Assembly (NCBI GenBank): GCA_947568835.1 | Contig: OX387608.1 | Span: 7,602,001 to 7,666,000, forward strand | DNA: 64,000 nucleotides | From: Protonemura montana | Lineage: Eukaryota > Arthropoda > Insecta > Plecoptera > Nemouridae | Direction of reading: 5' to 3' | Part shown: positions 36,439 to 47,715 of the stretch, one piece after another | Numbering within the stretch: position 1 is the first letter of the stretch | How the letters are laid out: every line of letters begins with the position of its first letter | Notes under the pieces: generated by a model | The model's input: only the letters and a program-made list of their open reading frames with translations | Told to the model about the DNA's origin: nothing | The model's database searches: none | Position numbers and translations under genes: made by a program

Positions 36439-36491
36439 ACTACCGTTGAGTGTGCATCTATGAGTCTACCTATAGCACACTCAACGGTAGT
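36439..36491. repeat. 17-bp perfect inverted repeat with 19-nt loop
   Basis: Arms 36439-36455 and 36475-36491 (ACTACCGTTGAGTGTGC and its complement) are exact. It begins about 70 nt past the NHE8 poly(A) signal, so it may lie in or just after the transcribed region. Confidence 0.92.
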
Positions 36492-36544
36492 CCCATTGTT
36501 CAACATTAACGCTGGTGGATTTTTGCAAGAGAAGTTAAACTGTC

Positions 36545-36655
36545 TTTGCAAAATATGGCCACCAAATGACTACTTGACTGACAAAAATGGAGTCTGCGAC
36601 TAGGTGGAGTCACCGTCATTTCTGATGTTAAGAAATCATGTTTTGTTATTTATTA
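36545..36655 (-). repeat. Family B MITE-like repeat
   Basis: Reverse complement of the 3' half of the copies at 23050 and 47272: ACGGTGACTCCACCTAG and GTCAGTCAAGTAGTCATTTGG. Confidence 0.7.
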
Positions 36656-36659
36656 CAGA

Positions 36660-37390
36660 TTTTTTGCATTTCAGACTGATTTACGCTCAATTAATCTTGC
36701 TACTCCGACTGCATAGCTTAGCAAAGCTTGGTTAATCTCATCAGAAAAAAAGCTAAGTGTGTTGAAGTCAGCAAACTGACTTTTAAGCAGCAAAGTACGA
36801 ATACGAGGTGGGAAGTCTGTGACCAGAACAGCAACATCCAACGGAATATGACAATTGGAAAACGTGGGGGCGCAACTATCTTCACTCAGGATATCAGCGC
36901 GAGCACTGTGCGTGTTGGTCCGAGTGGAGCGCCTCTGCACATGCAAAACGAGTCGGTGCGTATCGTGAAAGGTTGCCTAAAACCCCGATACATGTACTGT
37001 ACTCGATTATCAATATAGCTCCTCCACATATCCGCTGGATCACTGCAGCTGATGTGGGGAAAGCAGATTGACTTTCGTCACTCAACGCACGGACACCAAC
37101 CTGGGAAAAAATGATTTCGTTCCAGAGAGCGTTATTGCCAGAACTGAGTGCTTGAAAGCTCACCAGAGGCAAATTGTATCGCTCATTGGAGCAGCAAACT
37201 GACCGCATCAAACAAAGATCTCTCTTATTTGCTGTCTGGCGCACACAAAACCGCTTGCAAACTGGAGCGACAAACTTGCAGGAAAAAGGGTTTCCTGCTT
37301 GCTAGCCAGGATCTCAGGTGTGAGTGCAGTCAGGTGCAGGATCCGCATCACCTCCTAGTTTTGTCAGCGGCTTGACAAACCTTGTACCCT
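36660..37390. other. Unassigned GC-balanced segment with overlapping ORFs
   Basis: The composition is less AT-rich than both flanks. ORFs of 91-116 codons run on the minus strand (36671-36946, 36894-37244) and one of 96 on the plus strand (36728-37018). I recognise no domain. It could be a decayed mobile-element or gene remnant. Neither strand gives one continuous frame. Confidence 0.35.
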
Positions 37391-39110
37391 GCGTGATATT
37401 CTGTATAAAAATGCAAATGTGATAGCTGTGGTAGATTTTTGGAAGAATATTGTTTGATGGGACATGGAAAGTAGGTAGAGTAAGTGATTATCGTGGTCCA
37501 TGGACCAGTTGCGAAGGCTTGCGGTCATGAGGTTGGCTGTGTGAGGTCAGGGGTCGGGCAGCAGTGGCATGACGGCATTCACCAGCTGTGTTCTTGTGCT
37601 GTGTTCAGCTGTCGCCCTTGTAATTAAATGAACAATTGGTAAATTTATATTTGACTGAACATCAACCAACATCTTGCCATCTCGCACTTTATCTCATTAT
37701 CGCACACTATACGATTTAATTTTCATTTAATTTTAATTTTTGATATTATTATTTGTTATTTACAATGGGTATTTTCTAATGATGAATTGCATGAAGTAGT
37801 ACAGGAATTGCATGAAATTTGAACGGCAATGTTTGTAACAAATAATAATAAATTAATATGATGTCTAAGCTTGTGAAAGAGATTTAATTAATGTGGAAGA
37901 TATTCCCTTTAAATCCAATTACAGTTAACAATTCTTGCATCGCCAATCGGCCTTTTGCATCGTCGGCCTATCGGTACGCTGCCGCCAATCAATGTACCAT
38001 TATTTGGCCACACAGAATACTCGTAGCAAAGCCCAGTTCCCGAGTCCCAGTATAGATGACGCTGCTAGCTGTGAATGTCCTTCTCTTCAAATTTGTTACG
38101 AAGGCGGCGTAATATCTGGATTTTCTGGTAAGTTGTGTTTTCTCATTTAATATTCTTGAAAGCAAAGAATTTTTGTACTATTTATGACAAACGAGGCTTT
38201 ACTTGAAAATATCTTCTAATATGAAATTAGCAAAATACAAATTCAAACTACGAATCCCAAACATAACCTAAAAACCCCACATGTGTGGAGTGTCGTCCGT
38301 AGCTAGATCAGTACGATATGTTCGCCGAACGGACCATCTAAAACAGTTCCGTAGTAAAGGCCGTTTGATCATAACGCTCAGTCGCAGCGTGGAAATAGTG
38401 GCAAATCAGGATAGTGAGACCAAATGAGATTATTCTGGTAGTTTGGCTGGGGTGATGTCGGCCATGTACATGCTCTCTTGGGCGAGTTTTAGACACGGGT
38501 TGAGGAGGGGAGGGGGAAGGGCGGGATATTTCGCGTTTTTACCTTTTTTAAGGCTTATTATATGCAGTGATTTTAATTTAGATTTTATTTTGACAATGGA
38601 ATCGAGTAGTACGTGAACATATTGCCATATAACACACGGACATATTGCCGAAAAAAAGCTTAAATACGTCAAACAGCACTGACAAGGAAAACGAGATTTC
38701 AAGTTTCATGCTATTCCCTAACCCTTGAAGTGAATAAGTATATTGTTCATAACACGAAAACATCTCCTCAAACTAGCACGTAGCCAAAAAATACATGTAC
38801 CTAAGAGCCTCAGGTGGATTCACATGTAAACATACTGATTCATGACTAAGTACAAGAACTTTGCTTTGTAGGTAGGAAAATTAATATTGCACATTGAAAA
38901 AGAAATGAGATCGGCTAGCCTATATTGCAATTACGACTTTTAGTAGTGTAAGGACCGTTTAAACTCCAGCCAATCAAAAAATGTAGGTAGTCTACTTTCT
39001 GTGTTTTCTCGGCACACGAACATATAGCTTTCCCAGCATCGAATAGAGTGTCGGTCGAAATCACCTAAATGAAATTAATAAAATTCACGAATGGTATACC
39101 AGCTTAGGAT
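37391..39110. other. Gene-free AT-rich spacer
   Basis: Nothing convincing was found. One ORF (37935-38150, +) ends near a weak TCTGGTAAGTT donor and contains a CEC...C cluster but no identifiable domain. Confidence 0.6.
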
Positions 39111-39111
39111 G

Positions 39112-39455
39112 TAATCTTATTTAAAATGCAAACGCTTGCAATGCGCGGGGTATTTTGTTATTAACAACACTATAACCGTTTCAAAAATTGATGCCCAAAC
39201 GCGGACTCAAACCCCGATCTCCACCTATCGCGGGTGTTGCTCTGAACCATTAAGCTATTCGTACACCGGCTTTTTGAGACGATTCGAGTGTATTTGATAC
39301 ATATTTAATGACACTAGAATCGTCTCAGAAAGCAAATGTTCAAATAGCTCAATAGTTCAGAGCAACACCCGCGACAGGTGGAGATCGGGGTTCGAGTCCG
39401 CGTTTGGGCATCAATTTTTGAAACGGTTATAGTGTTGCTAATAATAAAACGGTAA
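39112..39455. repeat. Foldback made of two head-to-head tRNA-derived SINEs
   Basis: The left arm (about 39150-39290) and right arm (about 39310-39452) are near-identical inverted copies. Each holds A box (TAGCTCAATAGTTCAGAGCA), B box (GGTTCGAGTCC) and TTTGGGCATCAATTTTTGAA. The centre TGAGACGATT / AATCGTCTCA also pairs. The left side carries the SINE tail (CTTGCAATGCGCGGGGTATT, reverse). Confidence 0.88.
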
Positions 39456-41655
39456 ACCAGCTGATTCCCAGAGTTGATCCACGTGTGTTCGTCTCTGCGT
39501 AACACTTAAAAAATGATTTTAATTAATCAAAGGATCTGTAACAACGACAGTAAAACAAATTTAATCACATTTATCTTGATAGATCAAGATCTAAAAGGCG
39601 ATAGCAGTGATAAAATGTGAAACAATGGAGCAGAAAAATAGCATCAGAATGTAGGAAAGACTTGGACAGATAGTAAGCAGATAGCCAATCATAAAACCTG
39701 TCATGATGTTATGGATGCAGACCAATCATGATTCAGTTCCTGACCTTATTTCCATAGCCGTATAAAGGTTAAACCATGAAATTATACCGTGAAATAATTG
39801 AATTTGACGACGGTATTCATCAAATTATCAGCGCTTTGAGAGCTTGAGACCATGATTTGATATCACGTTCTGATCTGATTACGGAACAGACCCTTCGGTT
39901 AATATCTTTACCTGAACACAAGTACCTACCTAACATTTATTTTAATGTTGCAGAAAATGGGGAACTACGAAAGAAAAAAAACTAAATGTGAGTACCTTTT
40001 TTCATGCTAAAGGCAGTCAGAATTGTTAAGTTGACGACGTAATCGATAAGTCACCTTACAAAAGATTTTGCCACACCATTAGCGACTCGTAACTAAGTAA
40101 GAATTACAAAAAGTTTGCTCCCGGCGAACTCACTGGGGAGAATCCTGTGTCAAGTAAAACAGCTAGAGTAGGGTATTTGTTGAACAGACAAAATCTAAGC
40201 ATGGCCGAAGAAGATTCTTAAGAAAATCTGATCAAATGAGCACAAAATATGTTTACTCGATCCTCTCCGCCCTCCCGAAATATACTCAAGTTTGCACGGT
40301 AATACGTTTTTACATCAGGAAAACAGATGCTAAATGAGTTGGGTGCACTAAGAAACAATATAGTCGGAACAGGTTGGTTCACGGGATTTTTAAAGAAACA
40401 GTTTACAAAAATCAACAAACATTTAAGAAACAAATGGGTCATTCCACGTCAAATCAGCACAGCAAAAATCCTGATCATTATATAAAAAAAAAGTGGTGCA
40501 TGAAGAAACCTAAGGACAGAAAAAAACCTTTTTTTTTTTTTCAAAATTTTATCTCGCACATTTCATGCTCAATAGCCGTTTGAACTTTAGCACTTTAGGG
40601 TGCACTTTTGCGCATTCCACAACGTTTGGGCTTATAGCTAACGACTCGTTAAAGATAACAAAAAAAAAAACATTGAAAATCTGAGAAAATTTCGGTTAAG
40701 TAAAGATAAACGAAATGCATACAAATAAAAAAAACTAAATTTAATGTACAATCATCCCAGTTGCATTGGATTCCATGGATTTGCATGTAAATCAGTTAAG
40801 CTCATATTGTTACTTACCCGATCGGCTTTAAGACAACAACGGTTTGTCAAGGGTTTCCAGATTCAATGTGTTAATGCTTTCTTTGACAAATTGTAAAATG
40901 TAAAGAAAAGGCACAGAGTTAGGCCAGAGATTATCTGGAATTACACAGAGTTATTGCCCGGCCAGGCCGGAAGCGAAGAGAAGAAATAACAGTCTTAGCT
41001 GGATGTGACAGCAAACAAACCCTCTTAATTTTTCCATTTGTACATTTTAGGCAAAATTTTACTAACGATGTTCCCTTGAGCAGTATTCGGATGGGTACTG
41101 AATGGTTTTTATTCAATTGACAAATTCAGGGAAAATAATCGTATCTGTAAATACTGAGATTAGGGAGTTGAAGACAATTTCCAAAGTCTGTAATTTTATT
41201 GCATATATTTTATATTCTGAATGTTACAAATAGGTAGATACATAAATGTACATAGAATGTTATAAATAAATACAAATACAAATACAAACCCATCCGGATG
41301 GATGAAGAAATCACATTTCATCGTGTATTTGCGATATTTCTCCAAAGACACTCGCTGCTCGATAGTGTTTTGTTAAACAAACACAGTTAATACCTTTCAA
41401 TACTAGCTGTAAATGTGTGCAAGTATTCTGGGGTGACTATTCTTGCCCCCCCCCCCTCCCTCCCCCTTCCACAATACTGCAGCTAAAAGTTGCAACCCTT
41501 CGACTACATTGCCTACAGATCTTTTAAAGAATTCCTGAGCTTTGTTTGCGATTCCTGGTTGCGCTATAACAACCCTGGAACGCTTAGGTACAGGAACTAG
41601 GCGTTAAATATAAAAATAACTCTATATAAAATAACGTCGGGATTCAAATTTTCAG
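39456..41655. other. Gene-free spacer
   Basis: AT-rich, with poly(A) and poly(T) runs and a C/T tract at about 41446-41470 (13 consecutive C, then CTCCCTCCCCC). No gene is supported. Confidence 0.6.
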
Positions 41656-42287
41656 GGATTTCTCATTTCACCAGAGAACCGTTTTTATCAGACGAGATTT
41701 CTTCATCATTTGGTGCCGAGTGTACGGCACCAACATCAGAGTCAAGCACCTATGAAGAAGATGCTGTGGAAGTTACAGAGGAGCCAGATACTTCAGATAA
41801 AGCAGGCAAAGAGATCTGTGAAAATGTTAGCCAAATCGAAGGATTTCAGGTTGATTCTGTTACTGGAGAGCTCAACCCCATACCAGGACCTTCAAAGCGA
41901 ATAGAAAGAACTCCTGCCGTAATGCAAACACCACTAGAGCAACGTCCTTTGTCGAAAGCTGGTCCCGAAAACGTGGGGAACAAACGGAGTGCTACAGCTT
42001 TTACTGAAACACCGGAAGAAAATTTCAGAAAGGTGGCAAAAAATATATCACCCGTCAAAGAAACACAAGAACCAGACGAATTGCTTAAAAAATCAGCACA
42101 AGACAGATATTTTTGTACGGTTTGCTCGCAGTTGTTCTACGAAAGTCCCCCAGAGGAAGTCTGGCTGAAATGCTTGAGCTGTAAGTTGTGGGTGCATCGG
42201 TGCACTCTGGTCTCACATGGATACTATTGTGATGAGTGTGTAAAATGTTTCAAACAGAAACGATGGCCAGATGGCTTTTACAGGTGA
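41656..42287 (+). mobile_element. Pogo/Tigger-type DDE transposase C-terminus, open exon-like fragment
   Basis: A reading frame stays open from an acceptor-like ATTTTCAG (ends 41655) to TGA at 42285-42287. A donor-like CAG/GTGATT starts its intron at 42284. The translation keeps the order typical of the C-terminal tail of these transposases: GISHFTREPFLSDE (compare the G-x-PF...F.DE motif), IPGPSKR, PLSKAGPENVGNKR, TETPEE, and a terminal PHD-like finger YFCTVCSQLFY...W.KCLSCKLWVH..C....YYCDEC. The catalytic DDE core and DNA-binding HTH are absent. So this is either a truncated element or an exonised tail. About 210 codons without a stop argues that it is young or constrained. Confidence 0.65.
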
Positions 42288-43218
42288 TTTTTATTTTACT
42301 GAGTTACTACTATTACCTCACCGAAAAGTTAAATTGATTCTTGAATAACTGTCATCTGCCAATATGTTTTCTTTCTTCATATATACATTAATGTCTTTTT
42401 GCTTGTTTTCTACACATTACAAATATTTTCTCAAATAGTTGTTTAATTTTTTATTGTTCGTAAAGAATCTAAAAGTCTGTTAAATTGTTATTTGCTTGGT
42501 TACAACCAATTAGAAGATGTTCGTTTCTTATTGGCTTATTGATTAATATTTTGACAATTCTTTAAAGGTGTCAAAATGAAATTTTCAAAGACATACAAAT
42601 GTTCTAAATGGTTTGAAAATATTTTTTTATATTGTCATTTCAATTAGGTTGGACTTAGTTTTCGATTTGTGATGCCCAAAAAATAGGACATGAACATCAT
42701 CCTTGCTATTCTCTTAGCACCATAAATTAATATCTCCATTGACTTTTAATAAAAGATTAATTTCGATAACCCTTATGAAGCTGAATGATCAAATGCACTA
42801 GCAATAAGTGGTGGCTTTAAAAAAGGACTGCAATGAAAGAAAAGTCCAAGTAAGTTTATGAAAATGATTTTTTGCAAAACATGAAAATTTAATTTATAGT
42901 AACGTTTATAGTTCCTAAAATTGTGGTTATGTGATAGAGAAATCAACGATTCTCGAGTGCCAATGTACAAATGTGCGAATATTTAACGTTATTATCGATG
43001 TAATATCAACTAATAAAATATTTTTCATCAATTACTTGTCTTTTAATTACATAAAAATCTCAAATTTTAGCAGTTCTTGATCCGAACACTTTTTAAGTGT
43101 CTTTTGCACACAATCAAGAAAGTTGATAAGGATGTAACAATTATTGGGAAAGATCCTATAGGCTTGTTGAAAATCCGTCAGACAAATCAATCCATAAGCC
43201 AGTCAAATTTGAACTTTC
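42288..43218. other. Gene-free AT-rich spacer
   Basis: No recognisable feature other than AT-rich sequence. I could not find the rest of the transposon here. Confidence 0.6.
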
Positions 43219-43260
43219 TCCCTGCTCTTACTACATCTATAGATGTAGTAAGAGCAGGGA
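43219..43260. repeat. Perfect 42-bp palindrome
   Basis: Two 21-nt arms, exact reverse complements, meet at TCTA/TAGA with no spacer. It lies about 150 bp before the 43-bp satellite. Confidence 0.97.
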
Positions 43261-43410
43261 ATATTTTGTTTCATTTTGATCAAAAACTCAAATTTTTATC
43301 GAAAAATTCAAGAAACCGGCAACATTTTGCAGACACTGGCTAAACACTGCACTAGCAGACACTGCACGGTGATCACTAGCTGTCAGTGCAGCAGTGGCCA
43401 GTGTGCAGTA

Positions 43411-44068
43411 ACATGCCCAGTCGAACACGTGAAAGTTGCACTGGGGCAGAGTCACATGCCCAGTCGAACACGTGAAAGTTGCACTGGGCCAGAGTCACAT
43501 GCCCAGTCGAACACGTGAAAGTTGCACTGGGGCAGAGACACATGCCCAGTCGAACACGTGAAAGTTGCACTGGGTCAGAGTCACATGCCCAGTTGAACAC
43601 GTGAAAGTTGCACTGGGGCAGAGTCACATGCCCAGTCGATCAAGTGAAAGTTGCACTGGGGTAGAGTCACATGCCCAGTCGAACACGTGAAAGTTGTACT
43701 GGGGTAGAGTCACATGCCTAGTCGAACACGTGAAAGTTGCACTGAGGCAGAGTCACATGCCCAGTCGAACACGTGAAAGTTGCACTGGGGCAGAGTCACA
43801 TGCCCAGTCGAACACGTGAAAGTTGCACTGGGGCAGAGTCACATGCCCAGTCGAACACGTGAAAGTTGCACTGGGGTAGAGTCACATGCCCAGTCGAACA
43901 CGTGTAAGTTGCACTGGGGTAGAGTCACATGCCCAGTCGAACACGTGTAAGTTGCACTGGGGCAGAGTCACATGCCCAGTCGAACACGTGAAAGTTGCAC
44001 TGGGGCAGAGTCACATGCCCAGTCGAACACGTGAAAGTTGCACTGGGGCAGAGTTACATGCCCAGTCA
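43411..44068. repeat. 43-bp tandem satellite, about 15.5 copies
   Basis: The motif CATGCCCAGTCGAACACGTG recurs at 43412 and every 43 bp up to 44057 (16 starts), with about 0-4 changes per unit. Each unit has the E-box palindrome CACGTG (lost in one unit, CAAGTG) and GTTGCACTGGGG. Because 43 is not a multiple of three, the repeat is read in all frames and the apparent ORFs across it are not evidence of protein. Confidence 0.97.
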
Positions 44069-45280
44069 AACGCTGCCCATTTAATGGCCAACTTGTTGAC
44101 AATGTTTTATGTTAGTTGGGTAGAACCAGAAAAAATATTTTATCTTGCAACACCATGAGTATTGCACCCAATTTTATGCCCGGCAACAACGCTATTTTAC
44201 AGAAAATAAAATTTTTCTTAATATAAATTATTTTCTGATAGGAAATTTTCTCGAAGTCAAAATCGAGCTGGAAGCTTGAGCACCCAGTAATGACTAACTC
44301 TCCCCATTGTCAAGAGAGATCCCGAAGGAAACGAGCGAAGGGTCTACAAGCCAGACCAGAGCCTGGATTTTCGCCGGCGAGGAGAGCAAAATCAACAACG
44401 CTTGCTAACTCAATTGCTGTTCCATAACCAACACGCGAAGTTGCCGCTAAACTTTCTCTCGAAACCACTCACCTCTAAGCACTCACCACTAGGCGTCTTC
44501 GTTTGTACCGCGTCGCCATGACGACGAATCACGTTGAGGGTAGACGCCGTCGTGGGCGTCGGATCTATGACGTGTGGGCGTCGGTGGCGAGATAGACGCT
44601 TTTTGATTGAATTGAAAACTATTTATTTAGGCTGTTTTTCTTGATTATATGGTAGGATTAAATAGAGTAAGGTGGATATGATTTAAATTTCAAAATGGAA
44701 CGCTACTAAAACAATATTAGTTTATTCCTATGTAGTCAAATATATAATTTTCTTTAAAATTTGACCCTTGCCGATGTTGGTGCAAATTTCCGAATACATT
44801 TCAACGGACAATGAACTATTTTGAAGTAATTTTGTGGGGTTCAAAGTAAGCTAGAATAAACTAGTTAAATTGTAGTTCCTAGTGCCAATGGCCATGGAAA
44901 AATTACATAAAGAAAGGTGCAATTACTGTTAGATAATTACTATCGAGTTTAAAAAAAATTGAAGGTTACATTTTAAGCCTGGAGCTACCAGTTCATTGCA
45001 CTGATTGTCCAGAAATTACCAAGTTTTTTGAGTACCTATGGAAAATGTTTTTTGTATTTAGCCAATAAATAGCAACGTGCAGATTCATTTTCCTGATCGA
45101 TATCGTCAATGTCCACTTTCCCTAAATCACACATATTAAGTGCATGTGGTTGAACAGCAGAGCATCTCTGAAATCAGAGTGACCATGAGTAATAATATTC
45201 TCATTGTTCTCCTTGGAGATCCCTTATTCTTATCAAATGCACTAAAATCCTCTCAAGAAGGTAATGTCCAATTAGCTGAA
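44069..45280. other. Spacer with a GC-rich island at 44270-44600
   Basis: The island has several CpGs. On the minus strand it contains an ATG (44518-44516) with eleven open codons up to a strong GTGAGT donor. This may be a first exon of an unseen gene, but no continuation is visible. The remainder is AT-rich and empty. Confidence 0.4.
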
Positions 45281-45288
45281 ATGGTTTG

Positions 45289-45632
45289 GATATGTGACCA
45301 TCATACACATGACCAGTTCTGTTCGGGAGAGAGGTTGGAGGGATGAAAGTTAGTACAACAACTTCACTTGACTGTTTTTCAACCTCTCGACAGCATGGAT
45401 TTGTGGAGGAATCCTGTGGTTCGCGTCGTACCGTCCTTTGGAAGGAACGTTAAGCCGGTGGTCCCCTTGATTACTAGTCTTGGTGGCACTGGGTTTCCCC
45501 TCCTCCCTTCTAGGCTAGCTTAGGTTCAACACCATCCTCATCATCATCCACTCATTCGCCGACGCTATTAGACCAGTGCCGCAAGGCCCGTGTCAAAACA
45601 GTGAGTCGTTAAACTCTATAAATCAATCAATC
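45289..45632 (+). repeat. 5S-derived SINE, head lost
   Basis: It starts within the box-C region (TGTGACCATCATACACATGA) and runs through GGAACGTTAAGCCGGTGG to an AAATCAATCAATC tail. A loose head remnant may lie at 45180-45232. Confidence 0.88.
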
Positions 45633-45637
45633 CGCTC

Positions 45638-45740
45638 AAATGCTAGATCAACACCAACGACCGGTGAAGATCGTGGTTCGAATCCCCGGTTAGACACCAA
45701 TTTTTTAAAGGTTAGTAGTGTTTCTCATAATAAACTTACA
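45638..45740 (+). repeat. tRNA-derived SINE, diverged copy
   Basis: ATCAACACCAACGACCGGTG, GTGGTTCGAATCCCC (intact B box) and AGACACCAATTTTTTAAAGG, followed by AGTGTTTCTCATAATAAA. It follows directly on the 5S-SINE tail. Confidence 0.72.
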
Positions 45741-47270
45741 TTCTATCTTGGATCATTTTTCAAATGTCATTGTATGTGTAACGTATGAGGAAGTAATCAA
45801 ATTGCATGAAATTCCTCTCTTTGAACGTAAATCTTCCACCCTGCTGAAAATACCACAACTTCCACTGAGTGTCCCAATTCTGTTAAATTATATAAATACA
45901 GCCAAGTTCGTAAATGCTTCATCTGAACTGTTTTATTGAAAACCAAATCCGTCGCCACGAAAAGAATAGACATTTGAACCCACGCGCGCAGCGGGGACAC
46001 GAAGGATATAATACATCCCTATATTTTGCTCAGAATTCGGAATATGTCTTCAGCTATAGATACGCATTGTGGGCGTTATATATCGACAGGTTGTTTACCT
46101 ATACGCGGTGTAGCTGACATGCTAGACCGTCTAGACCGCGATGATAGTAGCTCAATATCATGCGATGATAGACTGCCCCTCCCAGCATTGCGACAGTTTA
46201 GCCTATGAGAGAAGATACCAGCACAAGGATGAACTCATAAATGAAATTTTAGCTATGTTTTCAGTGTCGAGATTTCAAAATATGTAACATATCAGAAAAA
46301 TAATTACAAAGATTGTCAAAATTGGTCAAAAATGGCTCAACAACAAATATCTGTTGGTGCGAAAATACTTTAGAGAGCTTAAAAAAAAATGGCGGACATC
46401 AGAGAAGTTGAATTATAGTTATCTTTTTAAATGACAGTTGTCCCGCATGTCACCCCAAAAACGACTCTGTCGGAAAAGTATGATCCGCTGAACGGATTGT
46501 ATTTAGAGAGAAGGGAGAGGGATTTGGCTGTCTAGGGTTTGGATGCGTAGGTGGCATAATTAGAACTAACAGAAGCAACGCTCGGCAGTGGCACATGCAC
46601 ATGGATGAACTTACCGTTCTGAAGCGAAACGCGCTTGTTATATTATTAGATTTCATGGAAGGTGTTACTTGGTTTGATTCTGTCAACCTGCTCAACTAAG
46701 ATAACATTTATATGTACATGTTATCGAGATTTCATCGCTGGTTTTCGCTAATTTCCATGTCAAAACAAAAATGTACGCGTATATTTAATGTTTAAACTGC
46801 AGTTTGATAATTATTTTTGCAGCTGACTGAAAGTTTACTATATTTGCTGACAGTTTTATTGCTGTTTTGCTACCACCGAAGGCTGGTAGTTATGAGTTGG
46901 AGGCCTGTCGAAACGTCAAGCCATATTCACTGATTCCGGGGCAGACAAACCCTCATTAAACCGACAAACTTAAGGTGGCAACAATACTCTTTAATCTATG
47001 ATTTAGCTATGAAGAAAGCAACTTTTTAAATGAAGATAGTTTAGGTAATATTTTTCAGCAGACAACTCTACTGGGTAGTAAGAGCTAGGATAGGGCTTAT
47101 AAAGTGCAAAATAATAATATGCTTATGCCACTGAGTTTATGGATGTAGTCAGACCATGGTTAGACTCAGAGCGCCAGCGTTTCTGCTCGGGAAAACGAGG
47201 TGGTAACACGTATAGTTACGCTTAGTGCCATCCAATGACGCTTCCGACGATGATTTTTAACAAACCTATA
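45741..47270. other. Gene-free spacer
   Basis: ORFs of 60-80 codons are present without recognisable domains. GGAGGCCTGTCGAAACGTCA near 46900 resembles the tail of some retroelements, but too little is left to assign it. Confidence 0.5.
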
Positions 47271-47271
47271 T

Positions 47272-47475
47272 ACAATTAAATAATTGCGATTAAAAATATC
47301 GATACATGTATATCAATCGTTGAGGTTAGCATCAATAAAGACTAATTGGGCGTTTATCAGTCTCAAATGTGATTCATCTGTAAGAAACAACGAACTAAAA
47401 TTTCTTAACACTCGAAACGACGATGTCTCCACTTAGCAGCATCATCTATTTTGTCGGTAAAGCAGTAAGTGGAAT
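47272..47475 (+). repeat. Family B MITE-like repeat
   Basis: ACAATTAAATAATTGCGATT, TCAATCGTTGAGGTTAGCAT, TCAGTCTCAAATGTGA and TTTGTCGGTAAAGCAGTAAG align with the copy at 23050 across the whole length. Confidence 0.75.
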
Positions 47476-47579
47476 TTTTGTTTGCAAATACAGCTTCAAA
47501 TTAGCGCTGGGCTTCTAACTTTACCTATAAATTCAATGGTTGTACACCTGATTTTATGTCATTTAAGATACAAGATTAG

Positions 47580-47715
47580 TCTTAAATACAAGGAATTGGC
47601 GAGAATTGACGAAATTAACTTTTTTAACACTCGAAACGACAGTGCCTCCACCTAGCAGCATCCTCTATTTTTTCGGTCAAGTAGTCATTTGTTGGAAATT
47701 TTTCTCAAAGACATC
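47580..47715 (+). repeat. Family B MITE-like repeat, 3' half
   Basis: TTAACACTCGAAACGACAGT, GCCTCCACCTAGCAGCATCC and CGGTCAAGTAGTCATTTG match the 3' half of the copy 310 bp upstream. Confidence 0.7.

Noticed and set aside
37935..38150. DEG/ENaC-like exon (CECPSLQICYEGG)
   Set aside because: The cysteine spacing does not match the family CxCLPxC pattern and no neighbouring exons were found.
43411..44068. Regular repeats resembling a CRISPR array
   Set aside because: Units are contiguous with no unique spacers, and the window is animal nuclear DNA. It is a tandem satellite.
43276..44158. ORFs reading MPSRTRESCTG repeats across the satellite
   Set aside because: The 43-bp unit shifts frame each copy, and both strands and all frames give such ORFs. 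No start context or splice sites.
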